From Atrina japonica (lineage: Eukaryota; Mollusca; Bivalvia; Pterioida; Pinnidae), in assembly GCA_030159075.1 (NCBI GenBank), contig BROG01000462.1:479501-543500 (forward strand): a stretch of DNA of 64,000 bases, read 5' to 3'. Both the position numbers and the translations under genes were made by a program. Below are positions 61,787 to 64,000 of the stretch, piece by piece. Position 1 is the stretch's first letter; every line of letters starts with the position of its first letter. The notes under the pieces were generated by a model that was not told where the DNA came from, made no database searches, and saw only the letters and a program-made list of their open reading frames with translations.

Positions 61787-62379
61787 TTTGGATGTGGTAT
61801 CCTGGCACAGTTAAGAATTATCACGCTTTTTGATAGTTCTTACAAAAACAACCACTCGGAGAGTATTGATGAATCAATGCATATCATGCACGTATTAAGT
61901 GAAGGACGAATAATAGAAAAACGAGCGGACTCGGACAAAACATACAATATCCCGGTTTTCAATGGTACCTGACGTAAACAACAAACTGAAGTTTTGAAGA
62001 ACTTTCGATATATTGCTTTGATTATATACTAAACCATGAAGGTCTCCTTGGAATTAATCCGATCTTGTGCGGAGGTTAGGCGGTTTATGTGAGAGGCTAG
62101 AATTTTCTTTGTCACTTGTATAATTGCTGTGAGTATCATTAAGTTATTGCATTAAATTAGTTGTAACGTAACACTACTGATATAGCTGTTGTAGGTAAAC
62201 AGGTATTGGTGAGACTTATTGTTCGCGTTTCGTTAATTTTAATAAGTGAAGATTTTCCAACATATGAATCATTCATTAATCGCATTGTTATTAATCATAT
62301 GGAATCATGGTATATTATTGCAAGAATTTAATGATAACAAATCGTGGATCATGGAATGTAGACAAAAACTAAATAGCAA

Positions 62380-62558
62380 ATAGACCCTTTCACGATAACT
62401 GCGGTCCTGTAACTTTGAGGGAATAAATGATACAGATACCCGCAAAAATATAGACGTCGTTAGAGTAACCGATTGTTTCTTGACGTCATTTTACGGGAAT
62501 CTGTATCATTTATTCCCTCAAAGTTACAGGACCGCAGTTTTCGTAAAAGGGTCTATTG
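62380..62558. mobile_element. Foldback (long-TIR) element
   Basis: Arms of about 58 bases (62380-62439 and 62500-62558) are near-perfect reverse complements, both carrying gcggtcctgtaactttgagg on one strand and its complement on the other. A 60-base loop (acccgcaaaaatatagacgt and so on) lies between. The inverted match may extend a few bases outward (gcaa/ttgc). There is no coding capacity. It could be a MITE or a snap-back structure formed by local inversion. Confidence 0.85.
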
Positions 62559-62702
62559 CATTATACTGACAACAAAGAAAGTCCCAGGGGAAAGTCAAGA
62601 TCCGGTGCATCCCTTGGCGAGAGTAGACACCCGCTGTGAGTATTATTCAAGTTCGTACAATGTATCGTTTCATACTCAAGCATGAAATGATGCATTTTAA
62701 TC

Positions 62703-64000
62703 TTATTGCTCGTATATACGCACAACTGTGCGTATAAAAAGACATCGTATGTTCCTTAAAAAGACATTACCGATATAAAACCTCTCAAATATCAAAGAAC
62801 GTATATAAATCTTTAGGATGTCCAGGATACAGATACAAATCCGGCAAAAATGGACAATCACGGACCTCTGGAAAACAAGAGGTGGGAACAGGTGCGATGG
62901 AGGAGTAAGCATCCCCTGTCGACCGGTCATACCCGCCGTGAGTCCACATTCAAGTCCAAATGAAATACGTGAGGAACGGATCCTCATCACAATTGGTACA
63001 GACGTCTCAACAACGGCCAACGAAAAGGCAACTCAACATTTCGCCCTGTGAAACAGAGTAATCGCAAACATGACTGTTATACCGATCGTAAAATTTCCAG
63101 AACATTGACATCAAACGCGTTTTTCGATATCCCTGTGTCAATGATTTGTCAGAGAGTAGTTTACATCTGTATATGAAGTGTTCATATGCTGAACACGCCC
63201 AGGCATATCCCATTATTTATGAAATATAAACTCCATATGCGGGTGATTGTGGATGTGGAAAATTTACGATGGGAAAGCTGAAATAGTTGTGTTTGTCGTA
63301 TAGCCGTATAGCTTAGTTGCCAATTTCTCGTCTATGTCTATAGTAAGTAAAATGTCGTAGTATGAATCATGTGTGCTTGATTCTGTTGTATCTTTAATTT
63401 CCAGTTCGCTGGGATATATGGCATTGACATATGTATAAAATTGTCATTATTAACTGACAAAACGTCGTAGATATATCTAAATGTCAAATTAAAGGTCACC
63501 GCTAGCCTTTTCTTCTTTTGATGCAGTTTCTGAATGAAGTCTGCTTCGTATGAATAAAGGAACAGGTCGGCCAATAAAGGGGCACAAGTGGTTCCCATAG
63601 AAATGCCGACAGTTTGTTGAAAGAAAACGTCTCCGAACATTACAAATATATTGTCTATTAGAAATTCCAGCATGTTTTTTTATATGAACTTCAGTGTATT
63701 TATGTAGAGTCGAAGTGGTGTTTGACAAAATAAATATCATGATAACTAATCACTAAATATTTAAATCTTCGGGTACACCTTTGGTGAAAAACAGTTGTCT
63801 ATGATGCTAAAAAGTCTTTCTTTTTTATGTGGAATCGTTGTGTAAAGAGTAGAGAAGTCGTAATGATTTGATACCGGTACTATGAATTTGAGAAAAAATG
63901 TGTGACTTTAAATTTTCTAAGAGTTGTTCAGAATTTTTAAGTATCCACATCTCATTTACACCGCTTATAGAATAAGCAACTGTACAGTTTTGCTGAAGGT
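62703..64000 (-). pseudogene. Decayed reverse transcriptase element, minus strand
   Basis: Reading leftward from the window edge, a frame gives MWILKNSEQLLENL, then (63338-63673) FQQTVGISMGTTCAPLLADL and FLYSYEADFIQ, a reverse transcriptase finger/palm segment. The palm motif follows as FRYIYDVLS, where the family has an Asp pair after the Ile; the first Asp is replaced by Tyr. A further frame (63007-63213) gives ACSAYEHFIYRCKLLSDKSL and GYRKTRLMSMFWKFYDRYN, normally continuous with the first. Stops and frame changes separate the pieces, so it is inactive. The class is not certain; it could be Penelope-like or another non-LTR type. The element continues beyond the window. Confidence 0.75.

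Overview
This is eukaryotic nuclear DNA with low gene density. It is AT-rich and carries many microsatellites, minisatellites, tRNA-derived SINEs and short terminal-inverted-repeat elements. The frequent acatgtacatgta words, the SINE tail ending in ttgttgagtgtggc and the small CAGT-ended elements suggest a lophotrochozoan, most likely a bivalve mollusc. That assignment is inference from repeat style, not from a marker gene.

One host gene is supported, on the + strand. Six exons (10158-10351, 12826-12915, 17328-17521, 17687-17880, 19309-19494, 51501-51776) join with matching phases and AG/GT borders into an open frame ending in TAA at 51774-51776. The visible part is about 344 residues: a Ser/Pro-rich, probably disordered N-terminal part, an acidic linker, a long coiled coil and a Ser/Pro-rich tail. 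I do not recognise the family. The start lies upstream of exon 1 or outside the window. The last intron is about 32 kb and holds most of the mobile DNA.

Region by region. 1-375 is a 41-bp minisatellite, followed by a SINE. 660-10157 has no supported exon. 10158-19494 holds five exons, a 29-bp minisatellite at 11.85-12.73 kb, and several short TIR elements. 19495-51500 is the giant intron, with tandem arrays at 20.6, 25.0, 28.3, 31.65 and 48.5 kb, SINEs in both orientations, about ten copies of a 91-bp TIR element with TTAA ends, and a Ty3/Gypsy-type LTR element at 36413-43174 with integrase, an envelope-like region and a 721-bp 3' LTR. 51777-61200 is 3' UTR and downstream DNA without a convincing gene. 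61236-61523 is an in-frame 144-bp duplication, 62380-62558 a foldback element, and 62703-64000 (minus strand) a decayed reverse transcriptase.

The most notable observation concerns 36413-38731, the 5' part of the LTR element. It reads as a base-level interleave of retroelement sequence and the host sequence that follows the 3' LTR (43175-43723). At least ten exact words occur in the same order in both places. The likeliest explanation is a consensus that mixed an insertion-bearing haplotype with an empty one, so the broken LTR and pol there are probably not real mutations. The 42-bp array at 31.65-32.52 kb shows similar scrambling.
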